Shown piece by piece: positions 8,250-17,091 of a stretch of DNA of 64,000 nt. This DNA is from JBCCSZ01 sp039821145 (lineage in GTDB: Bacteria; Bacteroidota; Bacteroidia; Chitinophagales; Saprospiraceae), in the NCBI GenBank assembly GCA_039821145.1, contig JBCBOS010000007.1, positions 1-64,000 of the forward strand, written 5' to 3'. A program made the position numbers and the translations under genes. Position 1 is the stretch's first letter, and each line of letters begins with the position of its first letter. The notes under the pieces were generated by a model that worked only from the letters and a program-made list of their open reading frames with translations, was not told where the DNA came from and ran no database searches.

Positions 8250-10082
8250 ATGATGCGCTTTGTTTCTCTACTTGCCTGCCTGCTTTGCTTCTGCCACGCC
8301 CAGGCCCAACGACCACCTCTCAACATGAGCCTGCTGGGTGGCTACCACGATGATTCCCTGCCCAGTCTCGGCGGTCAGGTCTACAACGACATTTGGGGCT
8401 ACACCGATTGCAACGGACGGGAATACGCCATCATCGGCTCCATCGAACAAGTCCATTTCATCGACATCGACCATCCGGATGGACCACGGGAAGTTGCCCG
8501 CTTTCGGGGCGGAGGTTCCAACTTCTGGCGCGATTTCAAGACCTACCGAGACCGTGCCTATGCGGTATCTGACCAGGCATTTGAAGGCATGATGATTTTT
8601 GACCTCAGCCAATTACCGGATACCGTCATTCAAACCAATCACACGAAAAACTACTTCACCAATGCCCACAACATCTTCGTCGACGAGGAAAATGGGCGAC
8701 TCTATGCTGCGGGCTCTGACACAGCCAATTTGGTGGTTCTCGATCTGACCCAAGACCCGGACACACCCGCCCTTTTGAGCAATGCTCGCTTGTTTGGAGC
8801 TGGTTATGTCCACGATGTCTATGTGCGCGACAACATCGCCTACTGTTCCCAAGGCAACAATGGCTACTTCATCTGGGACATGAACGAGCCCACCAATCCC
8901 CAACTCCTGGCCAGCACCCGCACCTTTGGCTACAACCACAGCAGTTGGCTGACAGAAGATGGGCAATATGCCATTTATGCAGAGGAGGTCCCAACGGGCG
9001 TTCCCATGGGCATCATCGACCTGTCGGAGGTGGACGACGGGCTGGTGAGCATCGTCAATACCTTCAAATTCCCCCTGGAAGCCCCCATCGATTCCAATCC
9101 CAGGCCCCACAATCCATTCATCCGCGACCACTACGCCGTCGTATCCTATTACCAGGACGGCCTCCAAATATTTGACATTGCCGACCCAATGAACCCCAAA
9201 CAGGTCGCCCATTTCGATACATACGAAAACTCGACCTATCCAGCTCGTGAATTCGAAGGCAACTGGGGGGCTTATCCCTATCTCCCCTCTGGCCGCATCC
9301 TGGCCTCCGACATGCGCAGGGGCCTATTGGTTCTTTCTGCCGATAGCATCCAGTGGGATACCATCGTGGCCACTACCCTGCCCCAAGCCACCATCGAAGC
9401 AGTACCCGATAAGGTCGTTTATTGTCCCGGAGATACGGTACTCCTCCAGGCGCCCGACAGCAATGGAGAGTACTTCTGGACCATCGGTGGAGACGTTTTG
9501 TATGGCACAGAACAGCAGATAGAAGTTGCCCAAGCAGACACCTTCCAGCTGGAAATGATCCTGGAACACTGCCAATCTACCACTGAAATAGGCATTGCCT
9601 ACTCCGACATCGAATCTCCGACCATCTCTCTCGACGGCATCCGCCTGTTCACCTTTGTCAATGGCGTTTCCTATCAGTGGTACCTGGATGGAGAACCCAT
9701 CGACGGAGCCACCAATGTGCTGTACGATGCCTCCCAAAGTGGGATGTACTTTCTGGAAATCACCGATGAAAATGGCTGCACAGCCCGATCAGAAACCCTA
9801 GAAGTCATTGTCACCAGCACTTCTCAACCCGACGATCTCAGCATCCACATCAGTCCCAATCCCGTCTCTCAATTCACGAATCTGTCCTTCAGTCGTCCGC
9901 CCAATCAGGCAGTACAACTCCAACTGTACGACCTAAGTGGCAAGTTGCTGTGGAAACAAGAATGGGCTGATGGGGGCAGTACGACCAAAGAAATGGATTT
10001 GCGTTTCCTGCCTGCTGGCTTGTACTTCCTTCACATACAAGTTGGGGAACAATTGTCCGTCCAAAAGATGGTAAAAGAATAG
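8250..10082 (+). CDS. Choice-of-anchor B family protein with T9SS type A sorting domain
   Basis: 610 residues from 8250 (an alternative ATG follows at 8253); the open frame extends to 8139, but only the later starts put the signal peptide (RFVSLLACLLCFCHAQAQ) first. The N-terminal about 400 residues match the choice-of-anchor B / LVIVD beta-propeller pattern: YNDIWGY, a Y-A-I-I-G-S strand, VHFIDI, FWRDFKTY, AHNIFVDE, YVHDVYV, GYNHSSWL and LQIFDIADP. An Ig-like segment follows (about 430-530). A C-terminal Por-type sorting domain begins ISPNPVS and ends with AGLYFLHIQV and a lysine-rich tail. Inferred to be displayed on or released from the cell surface by the T9SS. Confidence 0.88.
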   Translation: MMRFVSLLACLLCFCHAQAQRPPLNMSLLGGYHDDSLPSLGGQVYNDIWGYTDCNGREYAIIGSIEQVHFIDIDHPDGPREVARFRGGGSNFWRDFKTYRDRAYAVSDQAFEGMMIFDLSQLPDTVIQTNHTKNYFTNAHNIFVDEENGRLYAAGSDTANLVVLDLTQDPDTPALLSNARLFGAGYVHDVYVRDNIAYCSQGNNGYFIWDMNEPTNPQLLASTRTFGYNHSSWLTEDGQYAIYAEEVPTGVPMGIIDLSEVDDGLVSIVNTFKFPLEAPIDSNPRPHNPFIRDHYAVVSYYQDGLQIFDIADPMNPKQVAHFDTYENSTYPAREFEGNWGAYPYLPSGRILASDMRRGLLVLSADSIQWDTIVATTLPQATIEAVPDKVVYCPGDTVLLQAPDSNGEYFWTIGGDVLYGTEQQIEVAQADTFQLEMILEHCQSTTEIGIAYSDIESPTISLDGIRLFTFVNGVSYQWYLDGEPIDGATNVLYDASQSGMYFLEITDENGCTARSETLEVIVTSTSQPDDLSIHISPNPVSQFTNLSFSRPPNQAVQLQLYDLSGKLLWKQEWADGGSTTKEMDLRFLPAGLYFLHIQVGEQLSVQKMVKE

Positions 10083-10183
10083 CAGACAGCAGACCTAAGA
10101 GGTCAATGGCGAGCTGATGGAGAAAAATAGCCTGGCTGGAAGTTGCATTTTCCGCCAAAGCCTTCCTATATTTCCTCAAAAAT

Positions 10184-11182
10184 ATGCGCGTCACCATCTT
10201 CTCCTGTCTCATGCTACTCAGTACCATCACCTCTTCTCTCCGGGCCCAGTCTCCTTATGGCAAAGAGCCCTTGGCTCATACCTACTCCATCGTTGCCATC
10301 GACCCTGAAACAGGCGACATGGGCGTCGCTGTCCAATCCCATTGGTTTTCCGTCGGCCCATTGGTGGCTTGGGGCGAAGCTGGGGTCGGCGTGGTTGCCA
10401 CCCAATCTTTTGTCAATCCAGACCTAGGTCCACAGGGACTTGCGCTGATGAAAAGTGGCATGAGTCCACAACAAGCCCTCGATCAATTGCTGGCAGCAGA
10501 TGAGGGCAAAGCGGTCCGTCAGGTGGCCTTTCTCAACCACGAAGGAAAAGTAGCCGCCCACACGGGGAGCAATTGCATCCCGGCAGCCGGGCATCAAATG
10601 GGCGAAGGGTATTCTGTCCAGGCCAATTTGATGCTCAACGACAAAGTATGGCCCGCCATGTCCAAAGCCTTTGAAGCCTCCAAGGGTCAGCCATTGGCCG
10701 AGCGATTGGTGGCAGCCCTGGAAGCAGCGGAGGCCACGGGGGGCGACATTCGCGGCAAGCAATCAGCCGCCCTGCTGGTGGTGCGGGCCGAGCCTACGGG
10801 TAAAGTTTGGCAAGATCAATTGGTCGATCTGCGCATCGAGGACCACCCCACTCCCATTCAGGAGATGAAGCGACTCTTGAAAGTCCATCGGGCCTATGAG
10901 CACATGAACAAAGGCGACCTGGCCGTGGAGCACAACGACATTGAGGGGGCCATGACAGAGTACAAAGCAGCCAGTGAGTTGTTTCCCGAAAATGAGGAGA
11001 TGAAATATTGGACAGCCGTGACTCTGGTCAACGCGGGCCGCTGGGAAGATGCCAAGCCCTTATTTGAAGAAGTGTTTCGCCGCAATGCCAACTGGCACAT
11101 CTTGACCCCAAGGCTCCGAAAAGTAGGGTTGCTGACAGTAGAAGATGATCTTTTGGGCAAAATCCTAGAACTCGGGAACTGA
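10184..11182 (+). CDS. Secreted DUF1028 (Ntn-hydrolase-like) protein with helical C-terminal extension
   Basis: 332 residues. The signal peptide (about 1-21, ending LRAQS) precedes a DUF1028 domain: TYSIVAIDPETGDMGVAVQSH, WGEAGVGVVATQSF, GLALMKSG, a TGSNCIPAAGHQ segment and GGDIRGKQSAALLVV. DUF1028 proteins have an Ntn-hydrolase-like fold and are often annotated as putative peptidases, without firm biochemistry. About 100 C-terminal residues look like a TPR pair (MNKGDLAVEHNDIEGAMTEY, ELFPENEEMKYWTAVTLV). Export is unusual enough to note. It lies 100 bases after the choice-of-anchor B gene. Confidence 0.85.
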   Translation: MRVTIFSCLMLLSTITSSLRAQSPYGKEPLAHTYSIVAIDPETGDMGVAVQSHWFSVGPLVAWGEAGVGVVATQSFVNPDLGPQGLALMKSGMSPQQALDQLLAADEGKAVRQVAFLNHEGKVAAHTGSNCIPAAGHQMGEGYSVQANLMLNDKVWPAMSKAFEASKGQPLAERLVAALEAAEATGGDIRGKQSAALLVVRAEPTGKVWQDQLVDLRIEDHPTPIQEMKRLLKVHRAYEHMNKGDLAVEHNDIEGAMTEYKAASELFPENEEMKYWTAVTLVNAGRWEDAKPLFEEVFRRNANWHILTPRLRKVGLLTVEDDLLGKILELGN

Positions 11183-11249
11183 CCAAAGCGTTGGGCATTG
11201 AGTTGATTCTGGTAGGAATCTTGCTTTTGATAGGCCAACAACATTCATT

Positions 11250-11435
11250 ATGAAGACAATGATCGTCAAGCGCGTGCTGGGTTTCATCTTCCTGGCAACC
11301 TTCATCGGATTTATGACCTACAAGTTTGCCGACAACTTGGGGGGTACTTCCGACGACGGCCCCATCATCGCCCTGGTTCTCGCCATACTGGGCATTGTGA
11401 TCTTTTTTGTCTACAAAATCCTCAGAGAACCTTAA
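11250..11435 (+). CDS. Small two-helix membrane protein
   Basis: 61 residues with two hydrophobic segments (about 8-24 and 39-55) separated by a short Gly/Asp-rich loop, ending KILREP. The start at 11250 gives MKTMIVKR; an internal ATG at 11259 is possible. It lies 67 bases after the DUF1028 gene on the same strand and ends one base before the convergent HMG-CoA lyase gene. No recognised family. Confidence 0.65.
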   Translation: MKTMIVKRVLGFIFLATFIGFMTYKFADNLGGTSDDGPIIALVLAILGIVIFFVYKILREP

Positions 11436-11436
11436 A

Positions 11437-12291
11437 TCAATGAGTGGGAAAAACCGTGTTGGTCATCTGTAGCGAGGCCTTGAGTGCATCCCGATTGATG
11501 GGCAAATCGACCTCGTTCTCATCAAAATAGCGAACCATATTTTCCGTTGGCATGTTGCCTGTCAAGTCGTCTTTGGCCATCGGGCAGCCGCCATAGCCTT
11601 TCAAGGCGCCGTCGAAGCGTTTGCAGCCGTTGAGGTAGGCCGCCGCCACCTTTTCTTCCCAATTGTGGGGCTGAGTGTGCAAGTGGGCACCAAATTCTAC
11701 ATCTGGATACGGGGGGATCAAATTGCTGAACAAATAACTGATGCTTTCCGGATTGGAAACGCCGATGGTGTCAGACAAAGACAAAATCTTGATGTCCATA
11801 TCCGCCAGTCGGTCCACCCACTTTTGGACAATTTCCACATTCCATTCATCCCCATACGGATTGCCAAATCCCATGGAGACATAGACGACCATCGTTTTGT
11901 TGTGGGCCAGGCAAATGTCCTGAATGACCTTGACCCGATCGATGGACTCTTCGATGGTGGCATTGGTATTGCGCAATTGGAAGGTTTCTGAGACGGAGAA
12001 TGGGTAACCCAGGTAGCGGATTTCTTCAAACTGAACCGCATCATTGGCTCCCCGTCGATTGGCAACGATGGCCAACAACTTGGAGTCGGTACCATCGAGA
12101 TTCAATTGGGACAAAACCTCGGCGGTATTGCGCATCTGAGGGATGGCTTTGGGCGAGACAAAACTGCCGAAGTCCACCGTGTCGAACCCCACTTGTAGCA
12201 ACTGATTGATGTAAGCTGCTTTGGTTTCGGTTGGGATGAACTCCTTCAGTCCCTGCATGGCATCTCTAGGGCATTCTATGAGCTTGATCAT
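11437..12291 (-). CDS. Hydroxymethylglutaryl-CoA lyase
   Basis: 284 residues from the ATG at 12291; the frame is open further upstream, but homology begins at MIKLIECPRDAMQG. This is the HMGL-like TIM barrel, with the N-terminal catalytic motif (C/P)RD-x-x-Q-G, GFDTVDFGSFVSPKAIPQM, a conserved MGFGNPYG, LSDTIGVSNP, a metal-binding HLHTQPHNWEEKVAAAY and the C-terminal GCPMAKDD(L)TGNMPTE active-site loop containing the catalytic cysteine. The reaction cleaves HMG-CoA to acetyl-CoA and acetoacetate in leucine and ketone-body catabolism. No other leucine-degradation gene is adjacent; the leucine biosynthesis operon lies 5 kb away. Confidence 0.9.
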   Translation of the reverse strand: MIKLIECPRDAMQGLKEFIPTETKAAYINQLLQVGFDTVDFGSFVSPKAIPQMRNTAEVLSQLNLDGTDSKLLAIVANRRGANDAVQFEEIRYLGYPFSVSETFQLRNTNATIEESIDRVKVIQDICLAHNKTMVVYVSMGFGNPYGDEWNVEIVQKWVDRLADMDIKILSLSDTIGVSNPESISYLFSNLIPPYPDVEFGAHLHTQPHNWEEKVAAAYLNGCKRFDGALKGYGGCPMAKDDLTGNMPTENMVRYFDENEVDLPINRDALKASLQMTNTVFPTH

Positions 12292-12535
12292 ATGGCTATT
12301 TGGTTGGATGGCAAATATACCGATTCCACAGTGGTTTGGGCCAGTATCACAATGGTTTTTTTGGCCAAAGCCTGGCAACATCTCCACATAGATATGAACC
12401 TTCCAAAGGCTCAATAGTTTGATATAAGGAATAAGCAATGTCCATCTGGAGGGGTGATCCACAACAGTTGGACAGAAGCACGGCTGCCAAGCGGCAGTTT
12501 TCTGAACATTTTACTCTGACAATCAATTACTGGAC

Positions 12536-12769
12536 ATGCAAAAAGCAATCTGGTCAATCATCGGTTTCGGTCTTTTCATCATCGGCATGCTGGCCCTTTG
12601 CCTCAGCATGGTGGGTGTGCAGCTGTCGTTTCTGACCTTCATCGACATCCCAGGCCGTGGATTTGGCTTCCTCATCCGCCTGCTCATGATTTTTGCCGGC
12701 CTCATCATCATCGTACTGAGCCGGAGCGATTGGCGGCAAGAAGAGGAAGAACTCGACATGCCTGCTTGA
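12536..12769 (+). CDS. Small two-helix membrane protein
   Basis: 77 residues with two strong hydrophobic segments (about 5-27 and 44-62) and an acidic tail (EEEELDMPA). The intervening FIDIPGRGFGF loop is glycine-rich. It is convergent with the DUF5686 gene, whose stop lies 5 bases away. No family recognised; the clear membrane topology and a good ATG support a real gene. Confidence 0.65.
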   Translation: MQKAIWSIIGFGLFIIGMLALCLSMVGVQLSFLTFIDIPGRGFGFLIRLLMIFAGLIIIVLSRSDWRQEEEELDMPA

Positions 12770-12774
12770 TTTTC

Positions 12775-15258
12775 TTACATCCTCACTCCCAACACAAAGC
12801 TCAAGCCATCGTATTTTCCGTCTCGGAAAGAAGCGGCCAGGTCGACCCGAAACAAGCGGAAGGCCTTGAAACCCACATTGTCAAATCCCCAAGCCACCTC
12901 AAAGTATGGGTCTTGTTGGATCATGACGCGCTCGTTCTGATTGACCAATAAGGCATTGAAGCTGAAGACGGATTTCCAATTGAGCTTGCGCAACAAGGGG
13001 ATTTTGTCCAAAATGATGCCCCCAAAATGGTGCTGTAGATTGAACTGCACATAGGATTCACTGGTCGAATACTCGTAGTAGGGCAAATTGAAAAATCCGC
13101 TGAGGTAGTTGTTCGGATTGCTCAACAAGATCTGATTGCCCCGAAAATGACCAAAGTCTGTCAACTGAATCCTCTCCGTCGACAAAAACACACCGCCTTC
13201 TACTCGCCACTCTGTCCATCCGTAAATGCCCAATGATACTTCATCTTTGATTCGCAGCCGCAGCAAGTCGTAGTCCAAAAAGTCGCTGTCCAAGCCAAAG
13301 GCTCGCTTGTAGGACAACAATATTTCGGGGTATTTGGTCTCCAAAACATACTTGCGCCCCGGATAGCTCATGTACTTCTGTCCAGGCCGCCAGCGCAAGC
13401 TCACACTGGTGGTAAAGGCCTTGTGATTGCTGATGCACAGGCTGCAATCGTTGCCCCCTAAGGGTTGGTTGGAGGTGAATTCTCGGTCTTGATCGAAGTA
13501 CGAAAAGTCTGTGTTGTTTTCCAAAGGAGATCGCTCGCTGTATTCCACGGCCCCAAAAAATTTCAGGCCATTGGCAATCTCGTGGGCAAAATTGACCTTG
13601 AGAAAGTCCTTGTCGTAAATCTTGAGAAAATTGCGGCGAAACAACAAGCTCCAGTAGGTATTGTGGGTCCGACTGATGGGATTGCGGTTGTTGATCTGGG
13701 CCGTTTCCCTGCCCCCACTCACCGACAGAAAGGTATTGTGGGTCCGGTTGAAATTGTAGTTGAAGGTCAGGCTTCCCCGAAACTCATTATCGGCCAGTCC
13801 ATACTGAAGTGCTGGCGAAATGGAAAACCAGCGCATGTTGTATCGGTCGTACTCCTGCCGATAGGTCAATCGCAAATCGCCATAGTACCCTTGCACGGTA
13901 TTGTACTGCACAGTCGTCAAAGGAGCTTGCACTGTCCAATACCGCCGCTTGTAGGAGTTGGAATATTGGTAGCCAAACAACAGCTTGATGACCTCGAACT
14001 TGTTGTTGATCTTGTCGATGGAGTCTTTGTATTCCTTGGATTCCCAGATGCGTTGGAGACTGTCTTTTTTGACGTAATCTTCCACCTCTACCTGTGTCAA
14101 TGGGATTGGCCGCAAGCTGTCCCAATAGGTCAAACTCCGATCGTTGGCCTCTTCCTGGACTTTGAAGACCTCATTGTTGAAAAAGCCAGCCGGGAAAGTG
14201 GGATTGAGCTCATAGTCAGAAAAAACACCCGTGAAGTTGCCGTGCCCCTTGAATCCAAACACTTCAAAAGTGAATTCAATGGTTTGCGACAAAATCATCC
14301 ACTGGTCTGGCTCTTTGATGGGTACGTGGACCTGCTTGATTTTCAGGGTATCCAGGACAGGTTGTTTGATGGCGGCCCCCGTCAATGTGAGATCGACGCT
14401 GTAAATGTTCCACAAATCCTCAACGATGTAGATGTATCCTCCAAAGGCAGGGTCTTCCGCTCGCTTGGGCAAAAGGGCGATTTTGTTGATGAGCCGCCCG
14501 GATTCGTCATAGGTGATTCCTTCCAATCGGTATCGGTAGTACGACAGGGCATTGTCTGCGATGGGAGACAGAATTTGCCGATCAAAATCCAAACTGTTGT
14601 CGTATAGGTTGAAGTCCATAAGGGAAGCCCGATTGAAGCCAAAGCCATTGTCATTTCCACTCAATTTGGAAGAAATCATTTCCTCTTTGACATCTGTCTT
14701 GCCTTGTCGGTGGTAACGCGCCAGGGATTCCGACAAATAGATGATGCCCTGCCGATTGGAGTCGAGCGAGCCTCCCATGTCTCCGATTTCCATTCCCAAG
14801 ACCTTGCTGGGCGCATCCAACAGTCGCTGCACCCCTTTGATGTACACATCGCAGCTCGATCCTTTGATCAAATTGCGGTAGTACGATCTCTTGGCAATGG
14901 CCTTGCGAATGATGGCATAGGCGGGATCTTCTGCATTGGCCTTGACCGTGATGGTTGACAAAGTGACGGTTTCTTCCTCCAGCTCCACATCCAACTTCAG
15001 GGATGCTCCATTGTAGGAAACCGATACCACCTTTTGCTTGTAGCCCACATATTGGAAGACCAACTGATGATCTCCCTTGGTCAAATCCAAGGCGTAATAT
15101 CCATCGACATTGGAGGTAGTCCCTTTGGAACTTCCCTGGATGTACACACTGGCAAATGGCAGGGCTTCTCCCTTGAGATCGGTAATGGTACCGCTGAGTT
15201 GTGCAGAAAGCTGGGTGAGGATTCCCAATGACAGGACACACAGTAGGATTTGCTTCAT
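12775..15258 (-). CDS. DUF5686 / CarboxypepD-regulatory-like outer-membrane protein
   Basis: 827 residues from the ATG at 15258, where the signal peptide starts (MKQILLCVLSLGILTQLSAQ). Residues about 21-105 form a CarboxypepD_reg-like beta-sandwich (SGTITDLKGEALPFASVYIQG...TSNVDGYYALDL...YVGYK). This is followed by the long DUF5686 region with an alternating-strand beta-barrel-like second half (many Y/R-rich strands: WRVEGGVFLS, YVQFNLQHHFGG) ending FVLGVRM. The family is abundant in Bacteroidota, resembles TonB-dependent proteins without a plug, and has no firmly known substrate. Transcribed from a start 118 bases downstream of the helical protein gene at 15377-16933. Confidence 0.85.
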   Translation of the reverse strand: MKQILLCVLSLGILTQLSAQLSGTITDLKGEALPFASVYIQGSSKGTTSNVDGYYALDLTKGDHQLVFQYVGYKQKVVSVSYNGASLKLDVELEEETVTLSTITVKANAEDPAYAIIRKAIAKRSYYRNLIKGSSCDVYIKGVQRLLDAPSKVLGMEIGDMGGSLDSNRQGIIYLSESLARYHRQGKTDVKEEMISSKLSGNDNGFGFNRASLMDFNLYDNSLDFDRQILSPIADNALSYYRYRLEGITYDESGRLINKIALLPKRAEDPAFGGYIYIVEDLWNIYSVDLTLTGAAIKQPVLDTLKIKQVHVPIKEPDQWMILSQTIEFTFEVFGFKGHGNFTGVFSDYELNPTFPAGFFNNEVFKVQEEANDRSLTYWDSLRPIPLTQVEVEDYVKKDSLQRIWESKEYKDSIDKINNKFEVIKLLFGYQYSNSYKRRYWTVQAPLTTVQYNTVQGYYGDLRLTYRQEYDRYNMRWFSISPALQYGLADNEFRGSLTFNYNFNRTHNTFLSVSGGRETAQINNRNPISRTHNTYWSLLFRRNFLKIYDKDFLKVNFAHEIANGLKFFGAVEYSERSPLENNTDFSYFDQDREFTSNQPLGGNDCSLCISNHKAFTTSVSLRWRPGQKYMSYPGRKYVLETKYPEILLSYKRAFGLDSDFLDYDLLRLRIKDEVSLGIYGWTEWRVEGGVFLSTERIQLTDFGHFRGNQILLSNPNNYLSGFFNLPYYEYSTSESYVQFNLQHHFGGIILDKIPLLRKLNWKSVFSFNALLVNQNERVMIQQDPYFEVAWGFDNVGFKAFRLFRVDLAASFRDGKYDGLSFVLGVRM

Positions 15259-15376
15259 AAGGGGAAAAATGGTTTGTGGTTTTGCTTTATCACATAAACG
15301 TCCAAAACCGCCTTGGTGGTTTAGCGTGGGCATTCAAAATTCGACAAAAGGTCCGCCAAGGCTCTTTTTGGCAGGA

Positions 15377-16933
15377 TCACTCCAAGAGGTCTTGGCTCCG
15401 CTCAAACTTCCGCCGAATGATGTCCTGGACTTTGATGCCCTCGATCTTGCTTTCCAACCAAGAGATGATGTCCAAGTACAGAAACGGGCGCTTTTCATAA
15501 GGTTGCTCCCGAATGCGCATGAGGTTGTTTCGGAGTCGAATAAATTCTTCTTTGAGTTCTGAACGTTGGATGCGGGGCAGCTTGCGCAAAAACTTCAGGA
15601 TTTCGAGCTGTACCATGTGCAAATCTTCCATCTTGCTGAGGAAGCGATACACCGACTTGACTTGGTATTCGACCAATAAGTCATTGCCCAGTTCGAAATG
15701 AGCAATCAGGCAGAGAATTCGCGCAAAGCATTGGATGTCCTTCCGCAAATCGGTATGGGCGCGATTGATGATCTGGTTGAGGTAGTGGATGGCATTTTCA
15801 TTGTCGCCACTTCCAAAGTACAGGCAAGCAATTTTGTAGTAAAAGACGATGATGCGCCGATCGTCCCAGTGAAAGGACTCATTGTCAATTTCTTTCATCA
15901 AGCCTGGCACCAAGGAAAGTCCCTCTGTAAAGGTCCCCATCATGTAATGCCGGTTGATGCGGTGGATGTAGGTGAACAAAACGGCCAGCCCTTCCAGGTT
16001 TTTTTCCTGCTTGACGGCTGGGTCTTGCGAAACGGCTTCCAATTCCTCCAAGGCTGCCACAAACTTGTCGTGTTGCCAAAGCATGAACAGGGCTGTCAAG
16101 ATGTTGTGCAGGCTTTTGAGGTACAGAGCCCGTTCCAATTGGATCATCTGTGGCTCCTCGATGAATAAATCCCGCCATTTTTGCGCATAGCGATAATAAA
16201 GCAAAAAGTCCTGTGCCATGTGGTGGTACCAGCAAAATGCCTGATAGAGGTAGAGCTTGCCGTAAAAATCCAACTCTTGGACATTGTACTCGGGTTTGTT
16301 GGACTTGAAAAATTCCTGGACGAACAAAAACTCCTTTTGATTGCGGACAAAGCCCACCTTGATGTAGAGACCGTACAGCTGCAGGGCCAAATTGGAATAG
16401 GCGTGGTTGCGCATGACTCGCCGGCTGATGTCGGCCGCCTGCTTGGTCAATTGATCGGCCCGGCTGTCGATGCTGTGGGTGATGTATTGCGACTCGATGA
16501 GCTTTTCAAATTCGATGGTCTCCAGCATGAGGTGATACTGCTTGTTGAGCTCTGCCTTGGTCTTGGTTTTGTCCAGGATTTCGAGACTCTGCCGATACAG
16601 TCCCTTGTTGTACAGGACCCGTGCATAGTCGAGCCGCTCGCGCAATTGTACATCCAGGTTGTTGGAGCGATTCATCAGGCGCAAGCACAGCAGCAGTTGT
16701 TTGTACAGGTGGGCCTTGAGATTGGACAGTTGGCGCTTCTTGATGCCGGGGATGCGCTCCAAAATCAGGCGCTCGTCATAGCGTTTTATTTTGTCGATGA
16801 AATCAAAAAGCTTGAGGAAAAGAATCTCCTCGGAGGCTTGATTCCGCGTGACGAAGAGTCGGAAGTAGCGCTTTTCGGCTTTCGACAAGGATTTTATGAG
16901 CTGTATGAGATAATCTGTCTGCTGTTTTGGCAT
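15377..16933 (-). CDS. Large all-helical protein of unknown function
   Basis: 518 residues, no signal peptide, rich in Leu, Lys, Arg and Tyr. It begins with a helical segment (IQLIKSLSKAEKRYFRLFV) and continues with TPR-like helix pairs (for example YNKGLYRQSLEILDKT; GDNENAIHYLNQIIN) over most of its length. The C terminus ends with IEGIKVQDIIRRKFERSQDLLE. Its layout resembles the 476-residue protein at 54945-56375: an N-terminal L-x-K-x-L-x-x-x-E-x-x-R-hydrophobic block, then LF-x-hydrophobic repeats. Probably a cytoplasmic scaffold or regulator; no catalytic motif is visible. Divergent from leuA. Confidence 0.7.
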   Translation of the reverse strand: MPKQQTDYLIQLIKSLSKAEKRYFRLFVTRNQASEEILFLKLFDFIDKIKRYDERLILERIPGIKKRQLSNLKAHLYKQLLLCLRLMNRSNNLDVQLRERLDYARVLYNKGLYRQSLEILDKTKTKAELNKQYHLMLETIEFEKLIESQYITHSIDSRADQLTKQAADISRRVMRNHAYSNLALQLYGLYIKVGFVRNQKEFLFVQEFFKSNKPEYNVQELDFYGKLYLYQAFCWYHHMAQDFLLYYRYAQKWRDLFIEEPQMIQLERALYLKSLHNILTALFMLWQHDKFVAALEELEAVSQDPAVKQEKNLEGLAVLFTYIHRINRHYMMGTFTEGLSLVPGLMKEIDNESFHWDDRRIIVFYYKIACLYFGSGDNENAIHYLNQIINRAHTDLRKDIQCFARILCLIAHFELGNDLLVEYQVKSVYRFLSKMEDLHMVQLEILKFLRKLPRIQRSELKEEFIRLRNNLMRIREQPYEKRPFLYLDIISWLESKIEGIKVQDIIRRKFERSQDLLE

Positions 16934-17044
16934 TGTAAAAAAGAAATTCTAAACAATTGGCAATCAGTATTTTACACCCCTCTTGGGAGTACTAGCAATT
17001 GTAAGTTGCATCAAAATCAATTCAGTAATATTTGGCTTAGGGAA

Positions 17045-17052
17045 TATATTTG
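17045..17052 (+). promoter_or_regulatory. Possible leuA -7 element
   Basis: TATATTTG fits the Bacteroidota -7 consensus TAnnTTTG and lies 40 bases before the leuA ATG. No good TTTG lies 19-20 bases upstream, so this is tentative. Confidence 0.35.
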
Positions 17053-17091
17053 GCTGACGCAAACTTACATTTTCCCACAAAAAAAACAAGT

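Noticed and set aside
12484..12497. Short CTGCC/GGCAG hairpin followed by TTTT before the 12536 gene
   Set aside because: Only a 5-bp stem with no upstream plus-strand gene to terminate; likely chance.
13465..14607. 380-residue plus-strand reading frame
   Set aside because: Lies antisense within the DUF5686 gene, which has a signal peptide and recognised domains; a shadow frame.
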